A stretch of 41,642 nt of DNA, taken from the NCBI GenBank assembly GCA_910586215.1, contig CAJUGH010000034.1, forward strand, positions 1 through 41,642. Reading direction: 5' to 3'. The position numbers and the translations under genes were made by a program. Below are positions 26,171 to 34,229 of the stretch, in pieces. Source of the DNA: an uncultured Acetatifactor sp. GTDB lineage: Bacteria; Bacillota; Clostridia; Lachnospirales; Lachnospiraceae. The notes beneath the pieces are model-generated. The model was given only the letters and a program-made list of their open reading frames with translations, was not told the DNA's origin and searched no databases. Within the stretch, counting starts at the first letter, position 1, and every line of letters begins with the position of its first letter.

Positions 26171-26256
26171 TGGAAGTCAACAACCCGGCAGCAAGCAGCG
26201 GCGCAAAGTCGATTTCGCTGACCTGACTCATTGCTGTGGGAAATAAATGACTTCCA
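26171..26256 (+). ncRNA. Candidate structured RNA upstream of the alarmone synthetase gene
   Basis: Nested complementary arms. TGGAAGTCA (26171-26179) pairs with TGACTTCCA (26248-26256). CCC (26184-26186) and CAGCAA (26189-26194) pair with TTGCTG (26231-26236) and GGG (26238-26240). An apical CAGCG (26196-26200) pairs with CGCTG (26216-26220). All helices lie in one coaxial order with short internal loops. No T-run follows, so it is not a plain terminator. It occupies the 259-bp gap between dapL and the synthetase gene. No known riboswitch class was recognised. Confidence 0.45.
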
Positions 26257-26353
26257 TAACCTGGATCCTGGCAGAGGAGGGGCGGAAGTATATATAGAAA
26301 GATTCTGTCCGGAGCGGGAAGGAAGCTCCGGCAAAGCGACAGGAAGGTTCCAA

Positions 26354-26947
26354 ATGACAAACGAGCAGTATTATGAACTGATAAAACCATATGAGGATGT
26401 GACCAGGGTTATGCTGACCAAATTGGAGATACTGAATCACAGTATATACAGCAAAGATACGGGAAAGCCAATCCATCATATCCAGAACCGCATCAAACAG
26501 AAGAAAAGCATTGAGGATAAGCTGGAGAGACTGGAACTGACAGACAGTGTGATGAATGCCAAGGATCACCTCATGGATATCGCAGGCATCCGGGTGATCT
26601 GCTATTTTCCAGGGGAGATATATGACCTGGTGGACTGTCTGAAGAGGCAGACAGACTTGATCATTATCAAGGAAAAGGACTACATCAAATCACCCAAGAA
26701 AAGCGGATATCGCAGTTTCCATGCGGTGTTCGGCGTACCGATCCATTGTCTGGATGCCATGGAATATTATCCGGTGGAGATCCAGTTCCGTACCATGTCC
26801 ATGGATTTCTGGGCCAGCATGGAACACCGGATCTGCTACAAGAAGGAGTATGAGGATAAGGAGACGGTGAGCCAGGAGATGCAGCAGTATGCCAGGATAC
26901 TGGAGCAGATCGAGAGCCGGTTTGAGGTGCAGGTGCGGGATGGCTGA
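26354..26947 (+). CDS. Small alarmone synthetase, (p)ppGpp synthetase RelQ/RelP-like
   Basis: 197 residues consisting only of the RelA/SpoT synthetase domain, with no hydrolase or regulatory domains. Recognisable are DIAGIRVICYF (pyrophosphate transfer region), KSGYRSFHAVF (substrate-binding Tyr-Arg-Ser) and VEIQFRTMSMDFWASMEH. These proteins transfer pyrophosphate from ATP to GDP or GTP in stress responses. ATG 26354 follows AGGAAGG and gives the expected MTNEQYYELI start; the longer frame from 26231 runs through a hairpin structure and is rejected. The gene sits alone between dapL and the T-box operon. Confidence 0.88.
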   Translation: MTNEQYYELIKPYEDVTRVMLTKLEILNHSIYSKDTGKPIHHIQNRIKQKKSIEDKLERLELTDSVMNAKDHLMDIAGIRVICYFPGEIYDLVDCLKRQTDLIIIKEKDYIKSPKKSGYRSFHAVFGVPIHCLDAMEYYPVEIQFRTMSMDFWASMEHRICYKKEYEDKETVSQEMQQYARILEQIESRFEVQVRDG

Positions 26948-26965
26948 GGGAAGTCAAAAAAGTAC

Positions 26966-26994
26966 TTGCAAAACTCATACAGGTGTGGTAACAT
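26966..26994 (+). promoter_or_regulatory. Promoter of the aspS-gatCAB operon
   Basis: TTGCAA at 26966-26971, 17-bp spacer, TAACAT at 26989-26994 preceded by TGG (extended -10). Transcription would begin near 27001, just upstream of the first leader hairpin. The ZTP riboswitch promoter has the same two hexamers and spacing. Confidence 0.65.
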
Positions 26995-27007
26995 ATCATT
27001 CAAATTA

Positions 27008-27055
27008 CTTGCGGCGCTGTAAGCTACAGGAAAATGTACAGCCATGGGCCGCAAG
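27008..27055 (+). other. Hairpin at the 5' end of the T-box transcript
   Basis: CTTGCGGC plus GCTGTA (27008-27021) pair with TACAGC (27037-27042) and GCCGCAAG (27048-27055), giving 14 bp with a 5-nt bulge. It lies within about 10 nt of the predicted transcription start and before the recognisable T-box stem I, so it appears to be an added 5' domain. Confidence 0.55.
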
Positions 27056-27061
27056 GCAAAT

Positions 27062-27395
27062 GCCATGAAGGAGACTCTTTTTAGGGAAAACGACAGGAAG
27101 GCGGGCGTCACCGACTGAGAGCGCCCCACGCGGGAACTAATATAGGGAACACTCCGGAGCAGGCTGTCTGAACGCAGCGGACACAGGTAGGTTTCACTTT
27201 GGCTGGAAGGAAGGCTGGTGGGATTAGATGTAGGTTGTGCTAGGGCAGCACGTTGCACGCGTTAAGTGTAAGAGTGGAAGGACTGAACAATGCCTTTGAT
27301 GGAAGGTACAGTGCTTCAATGCGGGTGGTACCGCGGATAATATCTGGATATTATTCGTCCCGGGATGCAGGAAACTGTGTTCCGGGGCTTTTTTG
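27062..27395 (+). promoter_or_regulatory. T-box riboswitch controlling aspS-gatCAB
   Basis: Leader RNA that senses uncharged tRNA. The T-box core GGGTGGTACCGCG lies at 27322-27334, followed by an intrinsic terminator at 27357-27394. In stem I, the distal part shows a GAGAG bulge. The block GGGAAC-A-CTCCGGAGC (27145-27160) aligns with the specifier region of known T-boxes, in which the codon is followed by A and then this conserved arm. That places AAC (Asn, 27148-27150) as specifier, with GAA (Glu, 27147-27149) overlapping by a one-base shift. This matches the two-codon T-box described for the transamidation operon of Clostridium acetobutylicum. The left boundary is approximate. Confidence 0.88.
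27357..27394 (+). terminator. T-box attenuator terminator
   Basis: A 14-bp stem (27357-27370 with 27375-27388, four G-U pairs) closed by a GAAA tetraloop and followed by six T. Uncharged tRNA binding to the T-box would favour the antiterminator instead. Confidence 0.88.
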
Positions 27396-27525
27396 TGTAC
27401 ACAGGTGTCTAAAGGAAATAGGCAGATGGAACTGACGGACATCCGGCGCGGCAGACAGGGGAAAATTCCTATGCGTAATTACACAGAAGACCCCGGACAC
27501 ATCAAGGCAGGAAAGGAGCCACTTT

Positions 27526-29298
27526 ATGAGAACAGGAAAGACAATGGAAGCAGGCAGCAAGATCTACAGGGACATGACCATCCGGGAAATCGGGGAACAG
27601 CATATTGGAAAATCCTTGCGAATGGCCGGATGGGTAGAGAACATCCGTGACCACGGTGGAGTATCCTTCTTAGACCTGCGGGATATGTATGGGGTACTTC
27701 AGGTGGTGATCCGCAGGGAGGGCCTGCTGAAAGGACTTGTGCGGGAGATGTGCATCAGTGTCTCGGGGCTGGTGGAACTTAGGGATCAGGAGACATACAA
27801 CCCGAAGATTCCCACTGGAACCATCGAACTGGATGCCAGTGAGATCACGGTGCTTGGAAAGGTATACCAGAAGCTTCCTTTTGAGGTATCTTCCTCCAGG
27901 GAGACCAGGGAGGAGGTGCGGCTTAAGTACCGCTACCTGGACCTGCGAAACAGGAAGGTGCGGGACAACATTCTCTTCCGTTCCCAAGTGATCGGGTACC
28001 TGCGGCAGAAGATGACAGATCTGGGATTCGTAGAGATCCAGACACCAATCCTGTGCGCTTCCTCCCCTGAGGGGGCCAGGGATTATATCGTGCCTTCCCG
28101 CAGGTTCAAGGGAAAGTTCTACGCCCTGCCCCAGGCACCCCAGCAGTATAAGCAGCTTCTGATGGCTTCCGGTATTGACCGGTACTTCCAGATCGCTCCC
28201 TGTTTTAGGGATGAGGATGCACGGGCAGACAGATCGCCGGGGGAATTCTACCAATTGGATTTTGAGATGAGTTTTGCCACCCAGGAGGATGTGTTCCAGG
28301 TGGGGGAGGAAGTATTGTCTGCCACTTTTGAGACATTTGCGCCAGAAGGGTATGCCGTGACGAAGGCACCTTTCCCGGTGATCAGCTATAGGCAGGCCAT
28401 GCTGGAATTCGGCTGTGACAAGCCGGACCTGCGCAATCCCCTGCGGATCCTGGATGTGACAGACTTCTTCCAGAAATGTACATTTAAGCCTTTCCTGGGG
28501 AAATGTGTCCGGGCCATTAAGGTCAGTTGCGAGATGAGCAAGGGATTCCATGAAAAGCTGCTGCAGTTCGCCCTTTCTCTGGGAATGGGGGGGCTGGGAT
28601 ACCTGGAGGTGGCAGATGACCATTCGTATAAGGGACCCATTGACAAATTCATACCACAGGAATGGAAGGAGGAACTAGCACAACTGGCGGGGTTACAGCC
28701 TGGAGATACCATTTTTTTCATGGCAGATAAGGAGGAGAAGGCCTGTTACTATGCCGGGAAGATCCGGAATGAACTGGGAGAGAAGCTGGGCCTGGTGGAG
28801 GAGAAGGCGTTCCGTTTCTGCTATGTGAACGACTTCCCCATGTATGAGCGGGCCCCGGAGACTGGGAAACCTGCCTTTACCCACAACCCTTTCTCCATGC
28901 CCCAGGGAGGATTGGAAGCGTTGGAAACCATGGATCCCCTGGACATACTGGCATACCAGTATGACATCGTCTGCAACGGGGTGGAACTTTCTTCCGGTGC
29001 AGTGCGGAACCATGATATGCATATTATGGCAAAGGCCTTTGCCATTGCAGGGTATGAGGAGGAGACCCTGAAGGAAAAATTCGGTGCCCTCTACCAGGCC
29101 TTCCAGTTTGGTGCGCCGCCCCATGCGGGGATGGCACCAGGGGTGGACAGGATGCTGATGCTTCTTAGGGGAGAGGAGAACATCCGGGAGGTGATCGCCT
29201 TCCCTATGAGCGGTTCCGGCCAGGACCTGATGTGCGGTGCGCCTGGGGAGGTCACAGAGCAGCAGCTTAGGGAAGTACATGTGAAGATCCGGGGATAG
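27526..29298 (+). CDS. aspS: Aspartyl-tRNA synthetase, probably non-discriminating
   Basis: Bacterial-type class II synthetase of 590 residues. It has an N-terminal OB fold (AGWVENIRDHGGVSFLDLRD), class II motif 2 (FRDEDARADRSPGEFYQLD), the GAD insertion and motif 3 (GMAPGVDRMLMLL). ATG 27526 follows AAGGAG. Co-transcription with gatCAB behind an Asn/Glu-type T-box indicates that it also charges tRNA-Asn with aspartate, which GatCAB then amidates. That specificity is an inference from context; the discriminating residues were not checked against an alignment. Confidence 0.93.
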   Translation: MRTGKTMEAGSKIYRDMTIREIGEQHIGKSLRMAGWVENIRDHGGVSFLDLRDMYGVLQVVIRREGLLKGLVREMCISVSGLVELRDQETYNPKIPTGTIELDASEITVLGKVYQKLPFEVSSSRETREEVRLKYRYLDLRNRKVRDNILFRSQVIGYLRQKMTDLGFVEIQTPILCASSPEGARDYIVPSRRFKGKFYALPQAPQQYKQLLMASGIDRYFQIAPCFRDEDARADRSPGEFYQLDFEMSFATQEDVFQVGEEVLSATFETFAPEGYAVTKAPFPVISYRQAMLEFGCDKPDLRNPLRILDVTDFFQKCTFKPFLGKCVRAIKVSCEMSKGFHEKLLQFALSLGMGGLGYLEVADDHSYKGPIDKFIPQEWKEELAQLAGLQPGDTIFFMADKEEKACYYAGKIRNELGEKLGLVEEKAFRFCYVNDFPMYERAPETGKPAFTHNPFSMPQGGLEALETMDPLDILAYQYDIVCNGVELSSGAVRNHDMHIMAKAFAIAGYEEETLKEKFGALYQAFQFGAPPHAGMAPGVDRMLMLLRGEENIREVIAFPMSGSGQDLMCGAPGEVTEQQLREVHVKIRG

Positions 29299-29312
29299 GC
29301 AGTGCCTCTGCG

Positions 29313-29406
29313 GTGACGGGAACCAGTGGCAGGAACACGGTGACAGGGATCAGCGGCAGGAACACAGCGGCACGAACTAGTGACAGGGACCAGTGGTATG
29401 GACAGG
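29313..29406 (+). repeat. Degenerate 27-bp repeats between aspS and gatC
   Basis: Units at 29313-29339 and 29340-29366 are adjacent and match at 22 of 27 positions (GTGAC-GGG-CAG-GGCAGGAACAC pattern). A third partial copy begins at 29380 after a 13-nt interruption. No reading frame is supported in this 142-bp gap. Confidence 0.7.
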
Positions 29407-29440
29407 ACGTTAAGGGTACAGTGGGAAAGGAAGGTAGGAT

Positions 29441-29734
29441 ATGGCAAATGTAATCAGTGACGAGACCATAGAATATGTGGGAATCCTGGCAAAACTGGAA
29501 CTTTCCGGGCAGGAGAAGGAACAGGCCAGGCGGGATATGGGACAGATGCTGGACTATATAGACAAGTTGAAGGAACTGGACACTTCCGGGGTGGAACCTA
29601 TGTCTCATGTATTCCAGGTACAGAATGTGTTCCGGGAGGACGTGGTGACAAACGGCGATGGCAGGGAAGAATCCCTGTGCAATGCGCCACAGCAGAAGGA
29701 CGGCATGTTCCTGGTGCCGAAGACTTTTGTCTAG
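29441..29734 (+). CDS. gatC: Asp/Glu-tRNA amidotransferase subunit C
   Basis: 97 residues, standard for GatC. It is the small subunit that wraps the GatA-GatB interface and stabilises the complex. Typical segments are YVGILAKLELS near the N-terminus, MLDYIDKLKELDTSGVEPMSHV in the middle, and the NVFREDVV and FLVPKTFV ends. The ATG at 29441 follows AAGGAAGG. It precedes gatA by 102 bp. Confidence 0.93.
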   Translation: MANVISDETIEYVGILAKLELSGQEKEQARRDMGQMLDYIDKLKELDTSGVEPMSHVFQVQNVFREDVVTNGDGREESLCNAPQQKDGMFLVPKTFV

Positions 29735-29836
29735 ATCCAGGGTGCCTGTCGGAAACGATGGATTTTGATAGTAAAAGGAGTGTATATCCAAACAGCGACA
29801 GGTTCCAGAAGGTTAGAACGGGGGTAGTAGTATAAA

Positions 29837-31453
29837 ATGGAGAAAGGCTTTTCTACGGCTGTGGAACTTGCTACAGCCATAAGACAGGGAAAAACAACAG
29901 CAGTGGAGGCCATGGAGACGGTGCTTGACAGGATCGGGGAAGTGGAGGAATGCTACAACTGCTATGTGGCGGTGGACCGGGAGGCAGCCTTGAAAAGGGC
30001 AGAAGCCGTACAGAGACGTATCCGGGCAGGAGAACTTACGGGCCAACTGGCAGGTGTTCCGGTGGCGATCAAGGACAACCTGCATGTGGCAGGACTGCCT
30101 ACCACATGTGCCTCCAGGATTCTGGAATCCTACAGGTCCACTTTTACCGCTACGGCAGTGGAGAGACTGGAAGATGCCGGGGCCGTGGTGGTAGGGAAGA
30201 CGAACATGGATGAATTCGCTATGGGTTCCACCACAGAGACCTCTGCCTGGGGAGTCACCAAAAATCCCAGGAATCCGGAACATGTGCCAGGGGGTTCATC
30301 TGGAGGGTCAGCAGCTGCAGTGGCTGCTGGGGAATGCGTGTTTGCCCTGGGATCCGACACGGGTGGTTCTATCCGCCAGCCTGCTTCCCATTGCGGTGTG
30401 GTAGGGCTGAAACCCACTTACGGAACGGTGTCCCGGTACGGACTGGTGGCCTACGGTTCCTCCCTGGACCAGGTAGGACCCCTGTCCAGGACGGTGGAAG
30501 ACTGTGCAGTGATACTGGAAGTTCTTGCCGCCAGGGATGAGAAGGATTCCACTTCCATAGCCAGGGAGGATACGGATTTCACGAAAGCCCTGGTACAGGA
30601 TGTAAGAGGGATGCGGATCGGGATTCCGAAGGATTACTTCGGCCAGGGCCTGGACGGGGAGGTGAGGACTGCCGTACTGGAGGCTGCACAGCTTCTGGGC
30701 CGACAAGGTGCCATGGTGGAAGAATTTGACCTGGATCTGGTGGAATATGCAGTTCCCACATATTACACCATTGCGGCTGCAGAAGCCAGTTCCAACCTGG
30801 AGCGGTTTGACGGGGTGAAATATGGCTACAGGACGGCAGGGGCAGAAGAATTGCATCAGATGTATAAACAGACCCGTTCCCAGGGGTTTGGGCCGGAGGT
30901 AAAGCGACGCATTATGCTGGGCAGTTTCGTGCTCAGTTCCGGCTATTACGATGCCTACTATCTGAAAGCCCTGCAGGTGAAAGCCATGATTAAGGCAGCC
31001 TTTGACCAGGCTTTTGCCAGATATGACTGCATCTTAAGCCCGGTGGCGCCAGCCACGGCTCCCAGGCTGGGGGAGAGCCTGCAGGATCCCCTGCGGATGT
31101 ATCTGGGAGATATTTATACGGTCTCCGCGAATCTGGCAGGACTGCCGGCTATCAGCCTGCCCTGCGGCGTGGACCATCTGGGACTTCCCATCGGGCTGCA
31201 GCTTATGGGAGACTGTTTCCAGGAGAAAAAACTGCTTAGGGTGGCATACACTTATGAACAGCTGAGACGGGACAAAGCATCTGGGCAGAATCCGAAGCAG
31301 GCACCAGACATAGAACCGGCACATGTCATCCGGCAGGCACCAGGAGCAGAACCGGCACATGTCATCCGGCAGGTAACGGGTGCAGGATTGGTGCAGCATT
31401 CAGGAGAAGAGGCGTCGCAGCAAGCTTATGCGCGGAGAAAGGAGGGCATGTAA
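29837..31453 (+). CDS. gatA: Asp/Glu-tRNA amidotransferase subunit A, with repetitive C-terminal extension
   Basis: Amidase-signature glutaminase that supplies ammonia to GatB. The catalytic Lys is in VAIKDNLHV, and the two Ser in GGSSGGSAAA and DTGGSIRQP form the Ser-cisSer-Lys triad. The core ends near residue 485, the usual GatA length. About 50 extra residues follow that contain a 12-residue duplication (EPAHVIRQ in each copy), encoded by two nearly identical 36-bp units at about 31300-31371. The tail is Pro, Gln and Ala rich and probably disordered. The start ATG 29837 is 12-20 nt after a G-rich RBS-like stretch. The stop abuts gatB. Confidence 0.93.
   Translation: MEKGFSTAVELATAIRQGKTTAVEAMETVLDRIGEVEECYNCYVAVDREAALKRAEAVQRRIRAGELTGQLAGVPVAIKDNLHVAGLPTTCASRILESYRSTFTATAVERLEDAGAVVVGKTNMDEFAMGSTTETSAWGVTKNPRNPEHVPGGSSGGSAAAVAAGECVFALGSDTGGSIRQPASHCGVVGLKPTYGTVSRYGLVAYGSSLDQVGPLSRTVEDCAVILEVLAARDEKDSTSIAREDTDFTKALVQDVRGMRIGIPKDYFGQGLDGEVRTAVLEAAQLLGRQGAMVEEFDLDLVEYAVPTYYTIAAAEASSNLERFDGVKYGYRTAGAEELHQMYKQTRSQGFGPEVKRRIMLGSFVLSSGYYDAYYLKALQVKAMIKAAFDQAFARYDCILSPVAPATAPRLGESLQDPLRMYLGDIYTVSANLAGLPAISLPCGVDHLGLPIGLQLMGDCFQEKKLLRVAYTYEQLRRDKASGQNPKQAPDIEPAHVIRQAPGAEPAHVIRQVTGAGLVQHSGEEASQQAYARRKEGM
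31300..31371 (+). repeat. 36-bp tandem duplication in the gatA tail
   Basis: Two adjacent 36-nt units, each ending with the same 24-nt block (GAACCGGCACATG then TCATCCGGCAG), encode the repeated EPAHVIRQ peptide. A third degenerate unit follows. The duplication keeps frame. Confidence 0.8.
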
Positions 31454-32887
31454 ATGACCAGGGAATATGAGACAGTCATCGGTCTGGAAGTTCATGTGGA
31501 GCTTGCCACCCACACGAAGATATTCTGCGGCTGTTCCACCGCTTTCGGGGCAGTTCCCAATGCCCACACCTGTCCGGTGTGTACGGGAATGCCAGGCTCC
31601 CTGCCGGTACTGAATAAAAAGGTCCTGGAGCATGCGGTGGCAGTGGGGCTTGCCACCAACTGTGAGATTACCAGATACTGTAAATTTGACCGGAAGAACT
31701 ATTTCTACCCGGACAATCCCCAGAATTACCAGATCTCCCAACTCTATCTGCCTATCTGCAGGAATGGTTATGTGGAGATTGAGACTGCCTTAGGTGGAAG
31801 GAAAAAGGTGGGCATCCACGAGATCCATATGGAGGAGGACGCGGGAAAACTGATCCATGATGACTGGGAGGATGTGTCTCTGGTGGACTACAATCGTTCC
31901 GGTGTCCCTTTGCTTGAGATTGTATCCGAACCGGATATGCGAAATGCGGAAGAAGTCATCGCCTATCTGGAAAAGCTGCGTCTGATCATCCAATACCTGA
32001 GGGCCAGTGACTGTAAGCTCCAGGAAGGTTCCATGCGGGCTGATGTGAACCTGTCCGTGCGGGAGGCGGGGGCGGAAACATATGGCATCCGCACGGAGAT
32101 GAAGAACCTGGGATCCTTCCGGGCCATTTCCAGGGCCATTGAGGGGGAGAAGGAGCGTCAGATCGATCTGCTGGAGAGCGGGGGGAAGGTGGTGCAGGAG
32201 ACCAGGCGCTGGGATGAGGCAAAGGAGACTTCCTATGCCATGCGCTCCAAGGAGGATGCCCAGGATTACCGGTATTTTCCAGATCCGGATCTGGTTCCCG
32301 TGCGTATCAGTGATGCATTCCTGGAGGAAATCAAGAACAGACAGCCAGAATTTCGTACCGAGAAAATGCAGCGCTACAAGACAGAATATGACATTCCAGA
32401 TTACGATATAGAGATCATCACCTCTTCCAAGCATATGGCAGACCTTTTCGAAGAGACTGTGGCCTGTGGGGCAGCCCCCAAGAAGGTGTCCAACTGGCTG
32501 ATGGTGGAGACACTGCGGCTGCTGAAGGAGAAAGGGCTGGATCCCGAAGACATCCGTTTCTCCCCGGCCCACCTGGCCAGGCTGATCGCCCTGGCAGAGA
32601 GCAGGGTCATCAACTCCACTGTGGCCAAGGAAGTATTTGAAGCCATGTTCGAGGAGGATGTGGATCCGGATGTCTATGTGGAGGAAAATGGACTGAAGAT
32701 GGTCAGCGAGGAAGGCGCCCTCCTAAAGACGGTGAAGGAGGTCATAGCAGCCAATCCCAAGTCGGTGGAGGACTACCGGGGCGGTAAGGAAAAAGCCATT
32801 GGCTTCCTGGTGGGACAGACCATGAAAGCCATGAAAGGGAAAGCAGATCCCGGCGCTGTGGGAAAGCTGTTGAAGGAACTGCTGTAA
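31454..32887 (+). CDS. gatB: Asp/Glu-tRNA amidotransferase subunit B
   Basis: 477 residues, standard for GatB. This kinase-like subunit binds the misacylated tRNA, activates the side chain with ATP and uses ammonia from GatA to form Asn-tRNA or Gln-tRNA. Signature segments are IGLEVHVEL, KIFCGCSTAFG with zinc-binding cysteines paired to CPVC, and MEEDAGKLIHD. The C-terminal helical YqeY-like tail is intact, with FLVGQTMKAMKGKADP. The ATG immediately follows the gatA stop codon, with the RBS GGAGGG inside the gatA tail. Confidence 0.95.
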   Translation: MTREYETVIGLEVHVELATHTKIFCGCSTAFGAVPNAHTCPVCTGMPGSLPVLNKKVLEHAVAVGLATNCEITRYCKFDRKNYFYPDNPQNYQISQLYLPICRNGYVEIETALGGRKKVGIHEIHMEEDAGKLIHDDWEDVSLVDYNRSGVPLLEIVSEPDMRNAEEVIAYLEKLRLIIQYLRASDCKLQEGSMRADVNLSVREAGAETYGIRTEMKNLGSFRAISRAIEGEKERQIDLLESGGKVVQETRRWDEAKETSYAMRSKEDAQDYRYFPDPDLVPVRISDAFLEEIKNRQPEFRTEKMQRYKTEYDIPDYDIEIITSSKHMADLFEETVACGAAPKKVSNWLMVETLRLLKEKGLDPEDIRFSPAHLARLIALAESRVINSTVAKEVFEAMFEEDVDPDVYVEENGLKMVSEEGALLKTVKEVIAANPKSVEDYRGGKEKAIGFLVGQTMKAMKGKADPGAVGKLLKELL

Positions 32888-32932
32888 GCCAGATACCCCT
32901 CAAGCCATTGCCAGGCCAAAGAGGAAAGCAAT

Positions 32933-32976
32933 CTGTCCCAGGCCGGAAGCAGGGAAGCAACCAGGACCTGGGACAG
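32933..32976. terminator. Possible bidirectional stop between gatB and the convergent gene
   Basis: CTGTCCCAGG (32933-32942) pairs perfectly with CCTGGGACAG (32967-32976) across a 24-nt loop, between two convergent genes. There is no T-run on either strand, so factor-dependent or structural function is also possible. Confidence 0.4.
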
Positions 32977-32994
32977 GTAATTCCCAGGCCGGCC

Positions 32995-33750
32995 CTACTG
33001 GGGCGCGGCCTGCATCACATAGTCAATATATTTGCGTGTATTCTCCGGGTGCTGTCCGTTTAGAAGGACACAGAGCACCACATCCTCGTCCTTGAAGTGA
33101 TAACTCTCCCGGATATTGCTGCCGTCCAGGTAGAGTCCCACTGGCCTGGGATCGCGCATGGCTTCGGGATCCCTGGGATCAGGATATCGGGGGACATAAG
33201 TATCATCCAGGGCATCCACGGCTGCATTTTTCTCTTCCACCACAGCCATGTCGATGTAGTAGAAGTGGTCCTGGTAAGCAGCCACCTGTTCCGGGGTCAG
33301 GAAATCCCGCATATCATAGAAGGTCTCATTGTTGGCATAGTTCTGGATGCCGCCTGGATCGGAGACTATCACGTCCAGTTCCCCTGCGGCAATGTAGACC
33401 ATCAGTTTCTGGGTAGAGGCCACAGAGGACTCATCCAGGCCATCCGGAGACATGTACAGTGTGGAATCAAACATAAGGTCATAGGTACCGGTGTCAATAC
33501 CCGCGTATTCTGCAAATCCCTGGTTGTAGGCTTCGGCGGCTTCCAGTTCCACGGAATTCAGTATGCAGGCGTAGAAGGCCATTTCTTTTCTGTTCAGGAG
33601 CTGGGTCACGAAGGATACGATCATGGCAATCACTGCTACAGCCGCAATGGTATGCCATTTATAATAGTAGATAAAATACGATAATTTGTCTTTTAGGGTT
33701 CCGTTCCTGAGGGCCTGTCTCTCTTCTCTGAATTCGTCCATTACGGGCAT
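32995..33750 (-). CDS. Uncharacterised single-pass membrane protein
   Basis: 251 residues on the minus strand. A cytoplasmic start (MPVMDEFREERQALRNGTLKDKLSY) with YFIYYYKWHT leads into one transmembrane helix (about 32-52). An acidic extracellular domain of about 190 residues follows, which has features of an alpha/beta fold (YDLMFDSTLYMSP, LDVIVSDPGG). No catalytic motif was recognised. This looks like a conserved Lachnospiraceae protein of unknown function. Start at 33750 is chosen for the AAGGCGG upstream and the family-like MDEF; the frame is open for another 88 codons with an unconvincing, RBS-less start. Confidence 0.7.
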   Translation of the reverse strand: MPVMDEFREERQALRNGTLKDKLSYFIYYYKWHTIAAVAVIAMIVSFVTQLLNRKEMAFYACILNSVELEAAEAYNQGFAEYAGIDTGTYDLMFDSTLYMSPDGLDESSVASTQKLMVYIAAGELDVIVSDPGGIQNYANNETFYDMRDFLTPEQVAAYQDHFYYIDMAVVEEKNAAVDALDDTYVPRYPDPRDPEAMRDPRPVGLYLDGSNIRESYHFKDEDVVLCVLLNGQHPENTRKYIDYVMQAAPQ

Positions 33751-34061
33751 GGTATCTACCGCCTTTCTTCTATGCTGAAATCCGCATGTCACCTCACCAG
33801 CGCTCTGACCCGATGACATTTCGTTACATGGTTTATCTGCATTTCCATCTGCCAAGAGTGTTAACCCTTCGGTGCCATCAGTCAACAATGCCACTGCATT
33901 GTCTCCTTCTGCCGCCCTGCAGACGGAAAATGCATTCTGTGTCATTTGACTGTAAATAAGTAGGTCAGCACATTGTTTTCTTACCATGATACGTTCTGTC
34001 TGCAATCTTGTCAATGAATGTATTCTAATAGGAATCTAAAAAAAAGATAAAAAGAGATATT
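33751..34061 (-). other. Long leader of the minus-strand membrane protein
   Basis: From the predicted transcription start near 33980 the minus-strand transcript would have about 230 nt before the ATG at 33750. The reading frame stays open through it and reads plausibly protein-like (from an ATG at 33945, including LLTDGTEGLTLLADGNAD), but there is no RBS. It may be an untranslated leader or an N-terminal extension. Confidence 0.4.
33986..34014 (-). promoter_or_regulatory. Minus-strand promoter
   Basis: Read on the minus strand: TTGACA (34014-34009), 17-bp spacer, TATCAT (33991-33986). Perfect -35 and 5 of 6 in the -10. It should drive the minus-strand membrane protein gene and is back to back with the plus-strand promoter at 34077. 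Confidence 0.65.
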
Positions 34062-34076
34062 TTGTGGAAAGTTGCC

Positions 34077-34105
34077 TTGCAACTTATGGCCAGATGTTAT
34101 ATCAT
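34077..34105 (+). promoter_or_regulatory. Plus-strand promoter of the divergent pair
   Basis: TTGCAA at 34077-34082, 17-bp spacer, TATCAT at 34100-34105. It would start transcription about 120 nt before the ATG at 34230. Confidence 0.6.
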
Positions 34106-34229
34106 AAAAGGAGATAGGGAACCAGTGGACCAGGTGGGCACATCCATGGCAGGTATCCTGCATCGTACACACTGCAGGGAACAGGGAGGCCTGGTGTCCT
34201 GGAATATAAGAAAAGGACAGGTTAACGAG

